Notes: generated from the letters alone by a model not told the origin. A stretch of DNA of 64,000 nt from Pseudonocardia sp. CNS-004 (GCA_001942185.1 MKJV01000068.1:372001-436000); one strand, 5' to 3'. Positions 1-10,130 are shown, numbered from the stretch's first letter. Translations and numbers: made by a program.

Positions 1-743
1 GGGCGCCAACCGCAGCAGCAGGTACGCCCCGGCCGCCACCATCGTGGCCGAGTGCAGGAGCGCCGAGACCGGGCTCGGACCGCGCATCGCCTGCGACAGC
101 CAGAATGACAGCGGCAGCTGCGCCGACTTCCCCAGCGCGGCGACGACGAGCCCGGCGGCGACGACGTGCAGCCACGGCTCGGTTGCTGCCGGCAGCTCGG
201 CCAGTGCGAGCGACCCGACGCCACCGGCGAGCGCGGCACCGGCGGCGACGTAGAGACCGACGTCGGCGAGCCGGGTGGTGAGGAAGGCCGTGTGCGCCGC
301 CCGTACCGACTCCGGCTCCCGCCAGTGGTAGGCGATGAGCGCCCAGCTCATCGCCCCCATGACCTCCCAGGACATGAGCAGCACGGCGAGCGTGGTGGCG
401 GTGACCGTCACCAGCATCGCCCCGGCGAACAGCAGCATGCACCCGACGAACCGCGCGGTCCGCAGCTCCGCCTCGCCCGCCGCGTACCCGAGCACGGCCA
501 GCGTCGCCGCGGCGACGGTGACGACCATCAGCGCCGAGAGCCCGTCGACGGCCAGCCCGGCCCGGATTCCGGCCACCAGCGGTGCGTCGACGGCCGGGCG
601 GGTGAGCGCCGCGGCGACCGCGAGCGCCAGTACGGCGGCCGCGACCACGACCCCAGCCGCCGGCGCGACCCGGTCGACCCGGCGACCCGCGAGCGCGAGC
701 CCGGCGCCGCGAGCAGCGGGACCGCGACCAGCCACCACAACAC
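1..743 (-). CDS. nuoL: NADH-quinone oxidoreductase subunit L-like, partial
   Basis: N-terminal third of a NuoL/MrpA-family proton-translocating membrane subunit; the rest lies beyond the window edge. The translation is strongly hydrophobic and carries family landmarks: a WE pair in an early helix, GKSAQ with the conserved pumping lysine, and HSATMV. The start is a GTG directly after the nuoK stop. The frame breaks near 700-702, where one G appears to be missing from a G run; restoring it gives one continuous membrane protein. It is the last visible gene of the nuoA-to-nuoL cluster. Family certain; NuoL rather than NuoM rests on gene order. Confidence 0.85.
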
Positions 744-746
744 GGG

Positions 747-1052
747 TCAGCCCTTCAGGTCGGCGGCGTCGTCGGTCATGTCGACCTGCCGGGCCCGGTA
801 GATGGCGGTGACGACGGCGAACCCGACGGCCATCTCGACCGCCATCGCGGTGATGATCACGACGATCAGCACCTGACCGTCGGTGCCGCCCGGCGAGACG
901 AAGTACCAGAACGCGGCCGCGGCGACGATCACGCCGTTCAGCATCAGCTCCAGGCCCATCATCAGCATCACGATCGACTGCTGGGACAGTGCCCCGTAGA
1001 GGCCGATCGCGAACAGCCCGGCGGCGAGCAGCAGGAACAGCTGGAGGGTCAT
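747..1052 (-). CDS. nuoK: NADH-quinone oxidoreductase subunit K
   Basis: A 101-residue protein with three hydrophobic helices, the usual size of NuoK/MrpC. The second helix contains the family pattern MLMMGLELMLNGV with the conserved membrane glutamate, which takes part in proton transfer in complex I. Its ATG overlaps the nuoJ stop (ATGA) and it is followed at once by nuoL, so the three are translationally coupled. Intact in one frame. Confidence 0.95.
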   Translation of the reverse strand: MTLQLFLLLAAGLFAIGLYGALSQQSIVMLMMGLELMLNGVIVAAAAFWYFVSPGGTDGQVLIVVIITAMAVEMAVGFAVVTAIYRARQVDMTDDAADLKG

Positions 1053-1557
1053 CGCTCGTCCCCGTAGCGGCCGCGGTCGGTGGACAGCACCACGGTGGCG
1101 ACGATCGTGGCGAACAGGCCCACGCCGAGCGTCATCATCGTGAGCATCTGCCCGCCCATCAGGGCCTCGCCGAGCGCGAACGTCGGGTCGGGGGCGGGCT
1201 CGCCTCCCGGACCGGCCAGTCGACGAGCAGGATCCCGGCCGCCAGCACGACGAACGTGCCGACCGCGAGCACCGCGGACCCGGCCTTGTTGTGCACCATC
1301 GTCATCGGCATCAACCCGGCCGGGTTCATCATGAACATGATCATGAAGACGGCCATGATGACCATCTCGATGACCATCATGAGCGCGATGACGACGCCGA
1401 GGTAGCCGAGCCCGAGCAGCAGCACGAGCCCCGCAACCGCGAGGAACGACGCGAGCAGCGCGAACGTCACCTGCGCCATCGAGTCCAGCCGGAACACCAG
1501 GTATCCGAACACCAGCGCGGCCGCGGCGAGCACCCAGAACAGGACGATCCCGAGCAT
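1049..1557 (-). CDS. nuoJ: NADH-quinone oxidoreductase subunit J (frame break)
   Basis: NuoJ-family membrane subunit of about 169 residues once corrected. The N-terminal 115 residues form hydrophobic helices with the family segment around YLGVVIALMMVIEMVIMAVF. The frame breaks near 1201-1207, where one G seems lost; the corrected tail carries the expected last helix (MLTMMTLGVGLFATIVATVV) and stops exactly at the nuoK start. The ATG overlaps the nuoH stop. It forms part of the proton channel together with NuoK and NuoA. Length and position match the family. Confidence 0.9.
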
Positions 1558-2491
1558 CAGGCCCCTCCCAGCACGACCAGCGCCACGGCGAGCGCCTGTG
1601 CGATCGTCAGCGGGATCAGCACGACCCAGGCGAACTCGACGTAGCGGTCCATCCGCACCGCCGGGAACCGGTGGCGCAGCCACAGCAGCAGTGCCAGCAC
1701 CGCCGCGGTCTTGACCGCCACCCACGCCCACGGGGGCAACACCGGTCCCGCGCCCCCGCCGAGGAAGAGCGGCACGGCCATCGCGGCCGCGACGACGAGC
1801 AGCAGCCACCGGCCGCCGGCGAACACCAGCCGGTCGACGCCCGAGAGCTCCGCGGCCGCGCCGCCTGCGACGTCCCGGCCGACGGGCGCGTCGAACGGGC
1901 CCCAGAACGCCATCGCGGCCGCCGACACCAGGTACACCACGAACGCCACCGGCATGATCACGACGAACCAGAGGTCGCGCTGGGCGTCGACGATCGTGGC
2001 GAGACGCAGGCTCTCCGCGCCCAGCGCGGCGGTGATGATCGCGAACATGTGCGGCAGCTCGTAGGCCAGCCCTGCGCGGCGAACCGGTAGCCGCCCACCA
2101 GCCCCAACGCGCTGTTGGACCCCCACCCGACCATCCACACCGCAGCCCAGGCCAGCACCTCCATGGCGTTGAACCAGACGACACCCACCGAGAGGTCGGC
2201 CACCGGGCGCTCCCCCAACGGCAGCACCGCCGCGGCCAGCAGCGCGGCCACCGGGAGCACACCGGCACCGATGCGCCCCAGTACCGCGTCACCGGCGACC
2301 GTGCGGCGGCGCTGCCCGACGAGCAGCCGGGCCGCCTCCCGCCCGGGCACGGCGAGGGCAGCGCGCTCGCCCCCGAGCGCCGCGTCCCCGACCAGCGCCG
2401 ACCACGTGACGAACCCGAGGAGCACCGGCAGGAGCAGCGCCCACCACCACGGGAGCGCCGCCGGCTCCGGCACGACCGGCATCTCACCCAT
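1557..2491 (-). CDS. nuoH: NADH-quinone oxidoreductase subunit H (frame break)
   Basis: NuoH-family membrane subunit, about 311 residues after correction, which in complex I links the quinone site to the proton channels. Visible landmarks are the segment around NALGLVGGYR-type sequence before LAYELPHMFAIITAALGAE, and a late WLRHRFPAVRMDRYV..W motif typical of the C-terminal half of NuoH. A missing G near 2070-2072 splits the gene into two frames that together cover the family without gap. It overlaps the stop of the upstream NuoB/D-like gene and the start of nuoJ. No nuoI follows, which is unusual for a complete complex I operon. Confidence 0.88.
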
Positions 2492-3692
2492 GCCCTGCCC
2501 CCGTCCCGACCGCCGCGCGGTCGGTGTCGGGATCGAGGGCGGCCACGATCAGCCGGGCCGCCGCGAGCTCGGCGCCGACGAGCGCGTGGGCCACTCCGGC
2601 AAGTCCGACCGCGTGCTGCGGTTCGCGAGTGGAGGGCGCAGCCGGGTCGGCCGCCACCGCCGCTTCGACCGCGGCCAGCCGGGCCGCGAGCAGGTCCGCC
2701 ACCGTCGACGGACCGGCCGGGATGTCCCTGATCAGCCACCGCAGGGTGCGGGAGCGTCGGATGCGCCGCAGCAGCGCGGCCACTTCGGCGTCGACCCGAT
2801 CGCCTGCGAGCACCGCATCGCGCAGCCGACGCGCCTGCGCGGCCGCGCTCGGCCAGCCTGCGACGCCCAGGAACCGCGCCAGCCCGTCGAGCTCGCGCGC
2901 CGCCGCGCTCGCCCACTCGAACGGCGCCGCGTGCCCGGCGTCCAGGACGTCGGCGGCGGCCTCCTGGATCACGTCGCCCTGCAGCGTTGCCCGCACCACC
3001 AGCCCGCTCGGCCAGTCGGGGAGCAGCGGGCCGAGCGGGACGTGCAGGCGGTCCAGCGTCAACCCGTCCCGGTCCGGTCCCGGCTCGGCCATCGGCAGCC
3101 CGGCGACCATCCCGCCGTGCCCGTGGTGGGCGTGCTGCCCGGCGCCGTGGCCGGCGTGGTCACCGTCGGTGTCGCCTCCGTGCGCCGCGTGGGCGTCGGG
3201 CTGCGCCTGCGCGCCACCGTGCGCCTCGTGGCCACCGTGCGCCTCGTGGCCACCGTGCGCCGGGTCGTCGCCGTGGCCGCGGTGGTCCCCGTGATCGGCC
3301 TGGCCGCCGCCCGGCCGGGGTCGTGAGTGGATACGCGTGCCATGGCCCTCCTTTCCACTCACGGCTGCGCTGCGCTGGTGCCCGGCGTCGGCCAGGAGGG
3401 CGGTCGCCGCATCCAGGTGCTCGTGGAGGTCCGCGGCGGCAGGCACCTCGATGCGCGCCCGCGGCGCGGGGACCTGCTCCCACACCGCGTCGACCACCGC
3501 GGCCAGCTCCGGGCCGGGCGCACCCGCGACCGCGAGGACGTCGGCATCGGCCGGTCCGGTGGCCACCGGCCAGCCGCGGCGGGCGAGGGCGTCCTCGATC
3601 GCGAGCCGGACGTCGGTGGCGCCGGGCACCGCCACCACCAGCACGTGCGGGCGGCGGGCGGCGACCCGGAGCAGGAGCGCGGTCAGGTCCAC
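2484..3692 (-). CDS. degenerate NuoB/NuoD-like fusion with His-rich linker
   Basis: A 402-residue protein starting at a GTG that overlaps the end of nuoA. Residues 1-100 resemble a NuoB core (ADVLAVAG, then a P.L..V.D..WEQVPAPRARIEV stretch matching the ADV.IVAG...DQMPEP region), but the four cluster-N2 cysteines are absent; the whole protein has no cysteine. Residues about 110-200 are a low-complexity His/Gly linker with HGGHEAHGG repeats. The C-terminal half begins DRLHVPLGPLLPDWPSGLVVR, aligned with NuoD GPQHP..HGVLRL, but the catalytic histidine is gone. Inferred role: a non-catalytic connector for the membrane arm, possibly metal-binding through the linker. No catalytic function can be assigned. 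Confidence 0.7.
   Translation of the reverse strand: MDLTALLLRVAARRPHVLVVAVPGATDVRLAIEDALARRGWPVATGPADADVLAVAGAPGPELAAVVDAVWEQVPAPRARIEVPAAADLHEHLDAATALLADAGHQRSAAVSGKEGHGTRIHSRPRPGGGQADHGDHRGHGDDPAHGGHEAHGGHEAHGGAQAQPDAHAAHGGDTDGDHAGHGAGQHAHHGHGGMVAGLPMAEPGPDRDGLTLDRLHVPLGPLLPDWPSGLVVRATLQGDVIQEAAADVLDAGHAAPFEWASAAARELDGLARFLGVAGWPSAAAQARRLRDAVLAGDRVDAEVAALLRRIRRSRTLRWLIRDIPAGPSTVADLLAARLAAVEAAVAADPAAPSTREPQHAVGLAGVAHALVGAELAAARLIVAALDPDTDRAAVGTGAGHG
3213..3260. repeat. 18-bp in-frame tandem repeat encoding the His-rich linker
   Basis: The unit GCCACCGTGCGCCTCGTG occurs about 2.7 times in a row and encodes the HEAHGG repeats of the NuoB/D-like protein on the minus strand. The unit length keeps the frame, so copy number could vary without breaking the gene. 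Confidence 0.85.
3321..3364. repeat. 44-bp palindromic element inside a coding region
   Basis: The outer halves (CGTGAGTGGATACG and TCCACTCACGG) match those of a perfect 44-bp palindrome at 47930-47973, and both copies are exactly 44 bp long. Here it lies in frame within the NuoB/D-like gene, at the start of the His-rich linker (AVSGKEGHGTRIHSR). The centre has diverged from perfect symmetry. Confidence 0.75.
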
Positions 3693-4039
3693 CGCAGCGC
3701 CCCCTCGCGCCACGCGTAGAGCACCCCGGCGAGCAGTATCGCGAGGAACAGGAACATCTCGACCACCGCGGCCGCTCCCACCCGGGACACGACGAGCGTC
3801 CACGGGTACATGAAGAGCATCTCCATGTCGAAGGCAAGGAAGACCATGGTCACCGGGTACCAGCGGACGTGGAACCGCGAGACGGCGTGCTCTCGCGGCG
3901 CGAGCCCTCCCGCGAAGGCCCCGACCCCGTCCAGCGGCGGCGCCACCGCCACGAGGGCCGACGTCGCGTAGCAGGCCACCACCAGCCCGACGCCGACGAG
4001 CAACACGACGAGCAACGGGCCGAACTCTGCCACGTCCAT
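3683..4039 (-). CDS. nuoA: NADH-quinone oxidoreductase subunit A
   Basis: A 118-residue three-helix membrane protein with clear NuoA landmarks: the first helix, a loop with HVRWYPVTMVFLAFDMEMLFMYPW, and a third helix. The FDMEMLFMYPW segment carries the conserved acidic residues of the family. The ATG is preceded by GAGGAGGG. It is the first gene of the minus-strand cluster and lies back-to-back with csoR, with a CsoR-like box 10 bp upstream of its start. Intact. Confidence 0.95.
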   Translation of the reverse strand: MDVAEFGPLLVVLLVGVGLVVACYATSALVAVAPPLDGVGAFAGGLAPREHAVSRFHVRWYPVTMVFLAFDMEMLFMYPWTLVVSRVGAAAVVEMFLFLAILLAGVLYAWREGALRWT

Positions 4040-4048
4040 CCCTCCTCG

Positions 4049-4065
4049 ATACCCGTACGGGGTTT
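4049..4065. promoter_or_regulatory. CsoR-like box upstream of nuoA
   Basis: ATACCCGTACGGGGTTT resembles the known CsoR operator of Bacillus copZA (TACCCTACGGGGGTAT). It sits just upstream of the nuoA ribosome-binding site in the nuoA/csoR divergent region. Copper control of the nuo-like cluster is inferred from this match only. Confidence 0.5.
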
Positions 4066-4126
4066 CGGATACTCGTCCTTCGGAGCCGTGCCGTCCAGCC
4101 TCACGCGGTCTTCGTCACCCGGCTCG

Positions 4127-4143
4127 ATAGGGGGGCATAGTAT
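4127..4143. promoter_or_regulatory. CsoR-like box upstream of the first csoR
   Basis: ATAGGGGGGCATAGTAT shares the TAGGGGGG..AT core with the box at 4550-4566 read on the opposite strand, and it contains a plausible -10 hexamer (TAGTAT, 4138-4143). It lies 25 bp before the csoR start, where a copper repressor would control its own synthesis. Confidence 0.5.
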
Positions 4144-4167
4144 TTCCGCAGGCCAGAGGAGGACCAG

Positions 4168-4449
4168 ATGCACGGCTACACCCAGGACAAGGACGCCTAC
4201 CTCAAGCGGCTGCGGCGCATCGAGGGCCAGGTCCGCGGCATCGCCAAGATGATCGAGGACGACAAGTACTGCATCGACGTGCTCACCCAGGTCTCCGCCG
4301 CCACGAAAGCCCTGGAAGCGGTGGCACTCGGACTGCTCGACGAGCACCTGCGCCACTGCGTCGCCCAGGCCGCCGCCGAGGGCGGGCCGGTCGCGGAGCA
4401 GAAGGTGGCCGAGGCGAGCGCCGCGATCGCCCGCCTCGTCAAATCCTGA
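4168..4449 (+). CDS. csoR: CsoR-type copper-sensing repressor, copy 1
   Basis: A 93-residue all-helical DUF156 metal-sensing repressor. The Cu(I) ligand set Cys35, His60, Cys64 of CsoR (C...HLRHC) is present, which separates it from FrmR and RcnR relatives. Such proteins bind G-tract operators and leave DNA on copper binding. The ATG follows AGAGGAGG. It is nearly identical to the next gene (4596-4877), so the pair arose by tandem duplication or is maintained by conversion. It heads the csoR-csoR-copZ-secreted protein-copA operon. Confidence 0.93.
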   Translation: MHGYTQDKDAYLKRLRRIEGQVRGIAKMIEDDKYCIDVLTQVSAATKALEAVALGLLDEHLRHCVAQAAAEGGPVAEQKVAEASAAIARLVKS

Positions 4450-4475
4450 GGCTCGGGTCGCCCGATCGATACGGG

Positions 4476-4492
4476 ATAGCCCCACGGGGTAC
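4476..4492. promoter_or_regulatory. CsoR-like box between the two csoR genes
   Basis: ATAGCCCCACGGGGTAC is a near-palindrome (TACCCC versus GGGGTA halves) about 25 bp after the first csoR stop. It resembles the other three candidate boxes and may give the second csoR an additional control site. Confidence 0.4.
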
Positions 4493-4541
4493 CTTCGCAG
4501 GGATCCACGGCCCACGTGACCGGCGTCACCGCCGTGTCGGG

Positions 4542-4569
4542 TTGATGGGATACCCCCCTACGGTATAGT
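4542..4569 (+). promoter_or_regulatory. promoter of second csoR with embedded CsoR box
   Basis: A -35 TTGATG (4542-4547) and a -10 TATAGT (4564-4569) are spaced by 16 bp. The spacer and -10 are covered by ATACCCCCCTACGGTAT (4550-4566), whose reverse complement closely matches the Bacillus copZA CsoR operator. Repressor bound here would block RNA polymerase, so this is probably the copper-inducible promoter of csoR2-copZ-copA. Confidence 0.7.
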
Positions 4570-4595
4570 CGTCGGTGTTCGGAGAGGAGCACGCC

Positions 4596-4877
4596 ATGAA
4601 CGGCTACGCCGACGACAAGGACGCCTACCTCAAGCGGATGCGCCGCATCGAGGGCCAGGTCCGGGGCATCGCCAAGATGATCGAGTCGGACCAGTACTGC
4701 ATCGACGTGCTCACCCAGGTCTCGGCCGCCACGAAGGCCCTCGAGGCCGTGGCACTCGGACTGCTCGACGAGCACCTGCGCCACTGCGTCACCCAGGCCG
4801 CCGCCGAGGGCGGACCTGTCGCCGACCAGAAGGTCGCCGAAGCCAGCGCCGCCATCGCGCGGCTGGTCAAGTCCTGA
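4596..4877 (+). CDS. CsoR-type copper-sensing repressor, copy 2
   Basis: A 93-residue CsoR paralogue differing from copy 1 at only a few positions (for example LRRIEG to MRRIEG, EDDK to ESDQ) and keeping the Cys35-His60-Cys64 ligand set. The chosen ATG follows GGAGAGGAG; an in-frame GTG 21 bp upstream would sit on the ribosome-binding site. The copZ start follows by 15 bp. Two functional copies could form mixed tetramers or differ in promoter target; that is inference. Confidence 0.92.
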   Translation: MNGYADDKDAYLKRMRRIEGQVRGIAKMIESDQYCIDVLTQVSAATKALEAVALGLLDEHLRHCVTQAAAEGGPVADQKVAEASAAIARLVKS

Positions 4878-4892
4878 AGGGAAAGAACTGCG

Positions 4893-5099
4893 ATGAGCGA
4901 GGCCACGTACACCGTCACCGGGATGACCTGCGGCCACTGCGTCGCCTCGGTCACCGAGGAGATCAGCGAGATCGACGGTGTCACCGACGTCGCGGTGGAC
5001 CTGCCCACCGGCGCCGTCACGGTCACCAGCAGCACGCCGGTCGACAGCACGGCCGTCCGCGCCGCAGTCGAGGAAGCCGGGTACCAGCTCGCCGGCTGA
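4893..5099 (+). CDS. copZ: copper chaperone, heavy-metal-associated domain
   Basis: A 68-residue single HMA domain (ferredoxin-like fold) with the metal site GMTCGHC at residues 10-16. CopZ proteins carry Cu(I) in the cytoplasm and pass it to CopA and CsoR. The length is typical. It lies between csoR2 and the secreted copper protein, in the same operon as copA. The ribosome-binding site GAAGGGAAAG precedes the ATG. Confidence 0.93.
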   Translation: MSEATYTVTGMTCGHCVASVTEEISEIDGVTDVAVDLPTGAVTVTSSTPVDSTAVRAAVEEAGYQLAG

Positions 5100-5127
5100 C
5101 GCCGGCCCAGGAGACCAGGACCTGAAA

Positions 5128-6098
5128 ATGAACACTGCTGCGAAGCTCTCCGCCTACGGTGCGGCGCTCGTCCTGCTCGTCGCAGGTGCGTACGCCGTCG
5201 GCACCGCTGTCGGTCCCCTCCGCCCCGCCGCCACCGGCGACGCGGCACCGTCCGGCGCTGAGGCCGCCGGGCACGGGGACGCACACAGCGGCACCGTCGC
5301 GGAGGCCTCCGTCGGCGAGCCTGCGAGCCGCGCAGGCAGCACAGCCGACCAGCCCGCCGGGCTGGCGTCGAGCAGGGGCGGTTACACCCTCACGCCCACC
5401 GACCCGACGCCCGCCGCGGGGAACTTCTCCTTCCGGATCACCGGCCCCGACGGGGCCCCGGTCACCGCGTTCGACGTGGAGCACGACAAGCGGATGCACC
5501 TCATCGTCGTGCGCCGCGACACCACGGGGTTCCAGCACGTCCACCCCGAGATGGCGCCCGACGGCACCTGGTCGGTACCGCTGGACCTCCCGGCGGGCGG
5601 CTCGTACCGCGCGTTCGCCGACTTCGCACCCACCGGGGGCGCGGGCACGACGCTCGGCGTCGACCTCGCCGTGCCCGGCACGTTCGAGCCGGTGGAGCAC
5701 GCGCCGAGCCGCACGGCCCAGGTCGACGGGTACACCGTGGAGCTCGCAGGCGAGCTGGTGCCCGGGCAGGCGTCCCCGCTCACCCTCACGGTGAGCAAGG
5801 ACGGGCAACCGGTCACGACCTGCAGCCCTACCTCGCCGCATACGGCCACCTGGTCGCGCTGCGGGAGGGCGACCTCGCCTACCTTCACGTGCACCCCGAC
5901 GGCGCGCCCGGCGACGGTGTCACCCCGGCGGGCCCGCAGATCGAGTTCGTCGCCGAGGTGCCGAGCGCGGGCGGCTACCGCCTGTTCCTCGACTTCCAGC
6001 ACGACGGCGTGGTGCGCACGGCGGAGTTCACCGTGCCCACCGGTCCCGCGGTACCCGGCGCGCCCCCGGCCCACGTCGACGACGGCCACGGCCACTGA
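5128..6098 (+). CDS. secreted copper-binding-type protein with HVHP motifs (frame break)
   Basis: About 323 residues: an N-terminal membrane or signal segment (residues 5-28), a Ser/Ala/Gly-rich spacer, then beta-rich sequence with two candidate metal motifs, FQHVHPE and YLHVHPD, plus a short His-rich tail (DDGHGH). The frame breaks near 5813-5818 (one base missing); the corrected join reads [34 protein letters not shown]. It is probably anchored outside the membrane and binds copper delivered or exported by CopA. A paralogue lacking these histidines lies at 29412-30308. The exact family role is not established. Confidence 0.75.
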
Positions 6099-6118
6099 CC
6101 GCCAGGAAGGAGCAGACG

Positions 6119-8358
<2,240 letters not shown>

Positions 8359-8380
8359 GCGAGGCGGCGCGCTCCACCGG

Positions 8381-8416
8381 GGGTGGCACCTGGCCGGGTC
8401 GGGCCGGGTGCCACCC
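8381..8416 (+). terminator. hairpin terminator after copA
   Basis: GGGTGGCACC (8381-8390) pairs perfectly with GGTGCCACCC (8407-8416) around a 16-base GC-rich loop, 22 bp after the copA stop. There is no U-tract, which is common for actinobacterial terminators. Confidence 0.7.
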
Positions 8417-8994
8417 CTCCGCCGCTCCCGGTGTTGCCGGGCATCCCGCGAGCCGGTACTGCGGAGACGAGTCCCCCGGCCCGCGAACCTCTGCAGCCCG
8501 CCGGGGCACATCGCGGGCAGGCCAACGCCCTGCCTCCCCGGGCGCGGGCGGAGCCAGAGGGTGTCTCCCCTGTCGATCAAGGCATCCCGTCCCCGACCAG
8601 GGAATCGGGTGCGGGCACCCGCGCCGCTCCTGAGTGAGGTGGCCGGGTTGGGATCACTACCGGCCCCTGGGGGTGCGCGGGCGGCCGTCCCCGGCTTGGG
8701 GGCACGCCCGTTCCCGACGAGACCGTCGCTGCCGGGTGCCCGCGCGACTGTCCGGTGGTGCCGATCGCGCTCAGCCTGCATTTCCCCCGGGAGATCACGC
8801 TGTCTGCTCCGCACTACAGCCCCCGCGGCCCTCGCTCGGAGCGCGTGCGCGTGCCGCTCCCGCAGTTGTTCATGCCCTGTGGGCCCGAACGGTGCGGCAC
8901 CCCCACAGCCTGCGTCCCTGCGCACCCTCGAACCGGTCCTCCGCGACGGTGGTGCAGCGCCTCCCGCGGAACGAAGGGCAGACCGAGCGTGGTT
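8417..8994. other. 580-bp region without recognisable gene
   Basis: Between the copA terminator and the acetyltransferase promoter. Long open frames exist on both strands, but none has recognisable homology, a convincing ribosome-binding site or the codon bias of its neighbours. It could hold a decayed gene or a regulatory RNA; I see no support for either. Confidence 0.5.
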
Positions 8995-9007
8995 GCATAC
9001 AGTATGC
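8995..9007. promoter_or_regulatory. perfect small palindrome at the acetyltransferase start
   Basis: GCATAC-A-GTATGC, two perfect 6-bp halves around one base, ends 8 bp before the ATG at 9015. The AT content is high for this genome and GTATGCT could also serve as a -10 element. It is probably an operator or promoter element; the cognate regulator is unknown. Confidence 0.45.
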
Positions 9008-9014
9008 TGCCCCG

Positions 9015-9602
9015 ATGACCGACGCCTGGAAGCACCGCCCGACGTTGGCCGGCGAGCACGTCCGGCTCGAACCACTCGCCCCCGACCACGCCCGAGGACT
9101 CTTCGAGGCCGGCTCCGATCCGGCGATCTGGACGTGGCTCGCCGTCCGTCAACCGGCCGAGGTCGAGGGAATGGGCCGGATCATCGACACGGCCCTCTCC
9201 GACCGGTCGCGGCTCGCCTGGGCACAGGTGGACGCGAAGACCGGAGAGGTGGCCGGAACGACGTCCTTCTACCAGATCGACCCCGCCCACCGGGTGCTGT
9301 CGATCGGCCACACCTGGATCGGCAAACGGTGGCAGCGCACCCCGCTCAACGGGGAGGCGAAGCTGCTGATGCTGCGCCACGCCTTCGGCGAGCTCGGGGC
9401 CAACCGGGTGTCGCTGGAGACGGACATCCGCAACGAGGCGTCGCAACGCGCGAACGAACGGCTCGGCGCGCAGCGGGAGGGCGTGCTGCGGGCCCATCGC
9501 GTTCGCCCCGACGGCACGCTGCGGGACACGGTCGTCTACTCCGTCATCTCGCAGGAGTGGCCCGCGGTCGAGGAGCGGCTGCTGGAGCGGCTGTCCCGCT
9601 AG
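9015..9602 (+). CDS. GNAT-family N-acetyltransferase (RimJ-like)
   Basis: A 195-residue acetyltransferase of the RimJ/RimL type: the N-terminal GEHVRLEPLAPDHA start, a central SIGHTWIGKRWQRTPLNGEAKLLMLRHAFGELGANRVSLET segment typical of the acetyl-CoA binding region, and RNEASQRANERLGAQREGVLR. Such enzymes acetylate protein N-termini or small amines; the substrate cannot be told. Stands alone between copA and cmtR. The chosen ATG gives the normal family length. Confidence 0.85.
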   Translation: MTDAWKHRPTLAGEHVRLEPLAPDHARGLFEAGSDPAIWTWLAVRQPAEVEGMGRIIDTALSDRSRLAWAQVDAKTGEVAGTTSFYQIDPAHRVLSIGHTWIGKRWQRTPLNGEAKLLMLRHAFGELGANRVSLETDIRNEASQRANERLGAQREGVLRAHRVRPDGTLRDTVVYSVISQEWPAVEERLLERLSR

Positions 9603-9629
9603 CCTCGGCACGTCTCGACGCGACGGACA

Positions 9630-9692
9630 TGATCGGCGAACTGGCGCGAAACCCGACGTGACGTGTCGGTTTTCGCGCCGGGCCGGTGATCA
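9630..9692. repeat. 62-bp palindromic repeat family, copy 1
   Basis: A 63-bp imperfect hairpin beginning TGATCGGCGAACTGGCGCGA and ending GTGATCA, with a CCGAC...GTCGG inner stem. It matches the ends and length of copies at 25392, 60497 and 60568. It lies downstream of the acetyltransferase and may also act as its terminator. Confidence 0.7.
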
Positions 9693-9774
9693 TGTGCCGG
9701 GCCGTGGACCATCGCGGGCCGCGAGTGCGACGACCGGGGTTACATTCGTCGTTGGCTCGGAATATCATCGCCGG

Positions 9775-10130
9775 ATGGCGATCGATTGTTGCGACCAGGA
9801 CGTGACCCCGGCTGTCGCCCTCTTCCGTTCCCTCGGCGACCCGGCGCGCCTGGCGATCGTCCGGTGGCTGGCGAGCGGGGAGGCGCGGGTGGTGGACCTG
9901 ACCCGCGCCCTCGGGCTGGCGCAGTCCACCGTGTCCAAACACCTGGCCTGCCTGCGCGGCTGCGGGCTCGTCGACTACCGGGTGGAGGGTCGCCAGTCGT
10001 TCTACTCGCTGACGCGCCCGGAGCTCGTCGACCTGCTGCGCAGCGCGGAGCTGCTGCTGGCCGGCACCGGCGCGGCCGTGGCGCTCTGCCCCGTGTACGG
10101 GAACCCGCGGCGAGGCAGGCTGCGTCGTGA
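9775..10130 (+). CDS. cmtR: CmtR-type ArsR-family metal sensor (frame break near C terminus)
   Basis: A winged-helix repressor of about 118 residues. The recognition helix region AQSTVSKHLACLRGCGLVDYR carries the two CmtR cysteines (C57/C61 of the Mycobacterium protein) and the third ligand is the late cysteine in ALCPVYG. This set binds Cd(II)/Pb(II). The frame breaks at 10099-10101 (TACGGG should be TACGGGG); the corrected end is CPVYGEPAARQAAS, whose stop overlaps the GTG of the transporter gene. An extra CC pair lies at residues 5-6. Likely represses itself and the transporter. Confidence 0.88.

Noticed and set aside
1..4039. Interpretation of the cluster as an Mrp-type Na+/H+ antiporter
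   Set aside because: NuoA and NuoH homologues are present and the Mrp-specific MrpE/F/G subunits are not visible, so the complex I lineage fits better.
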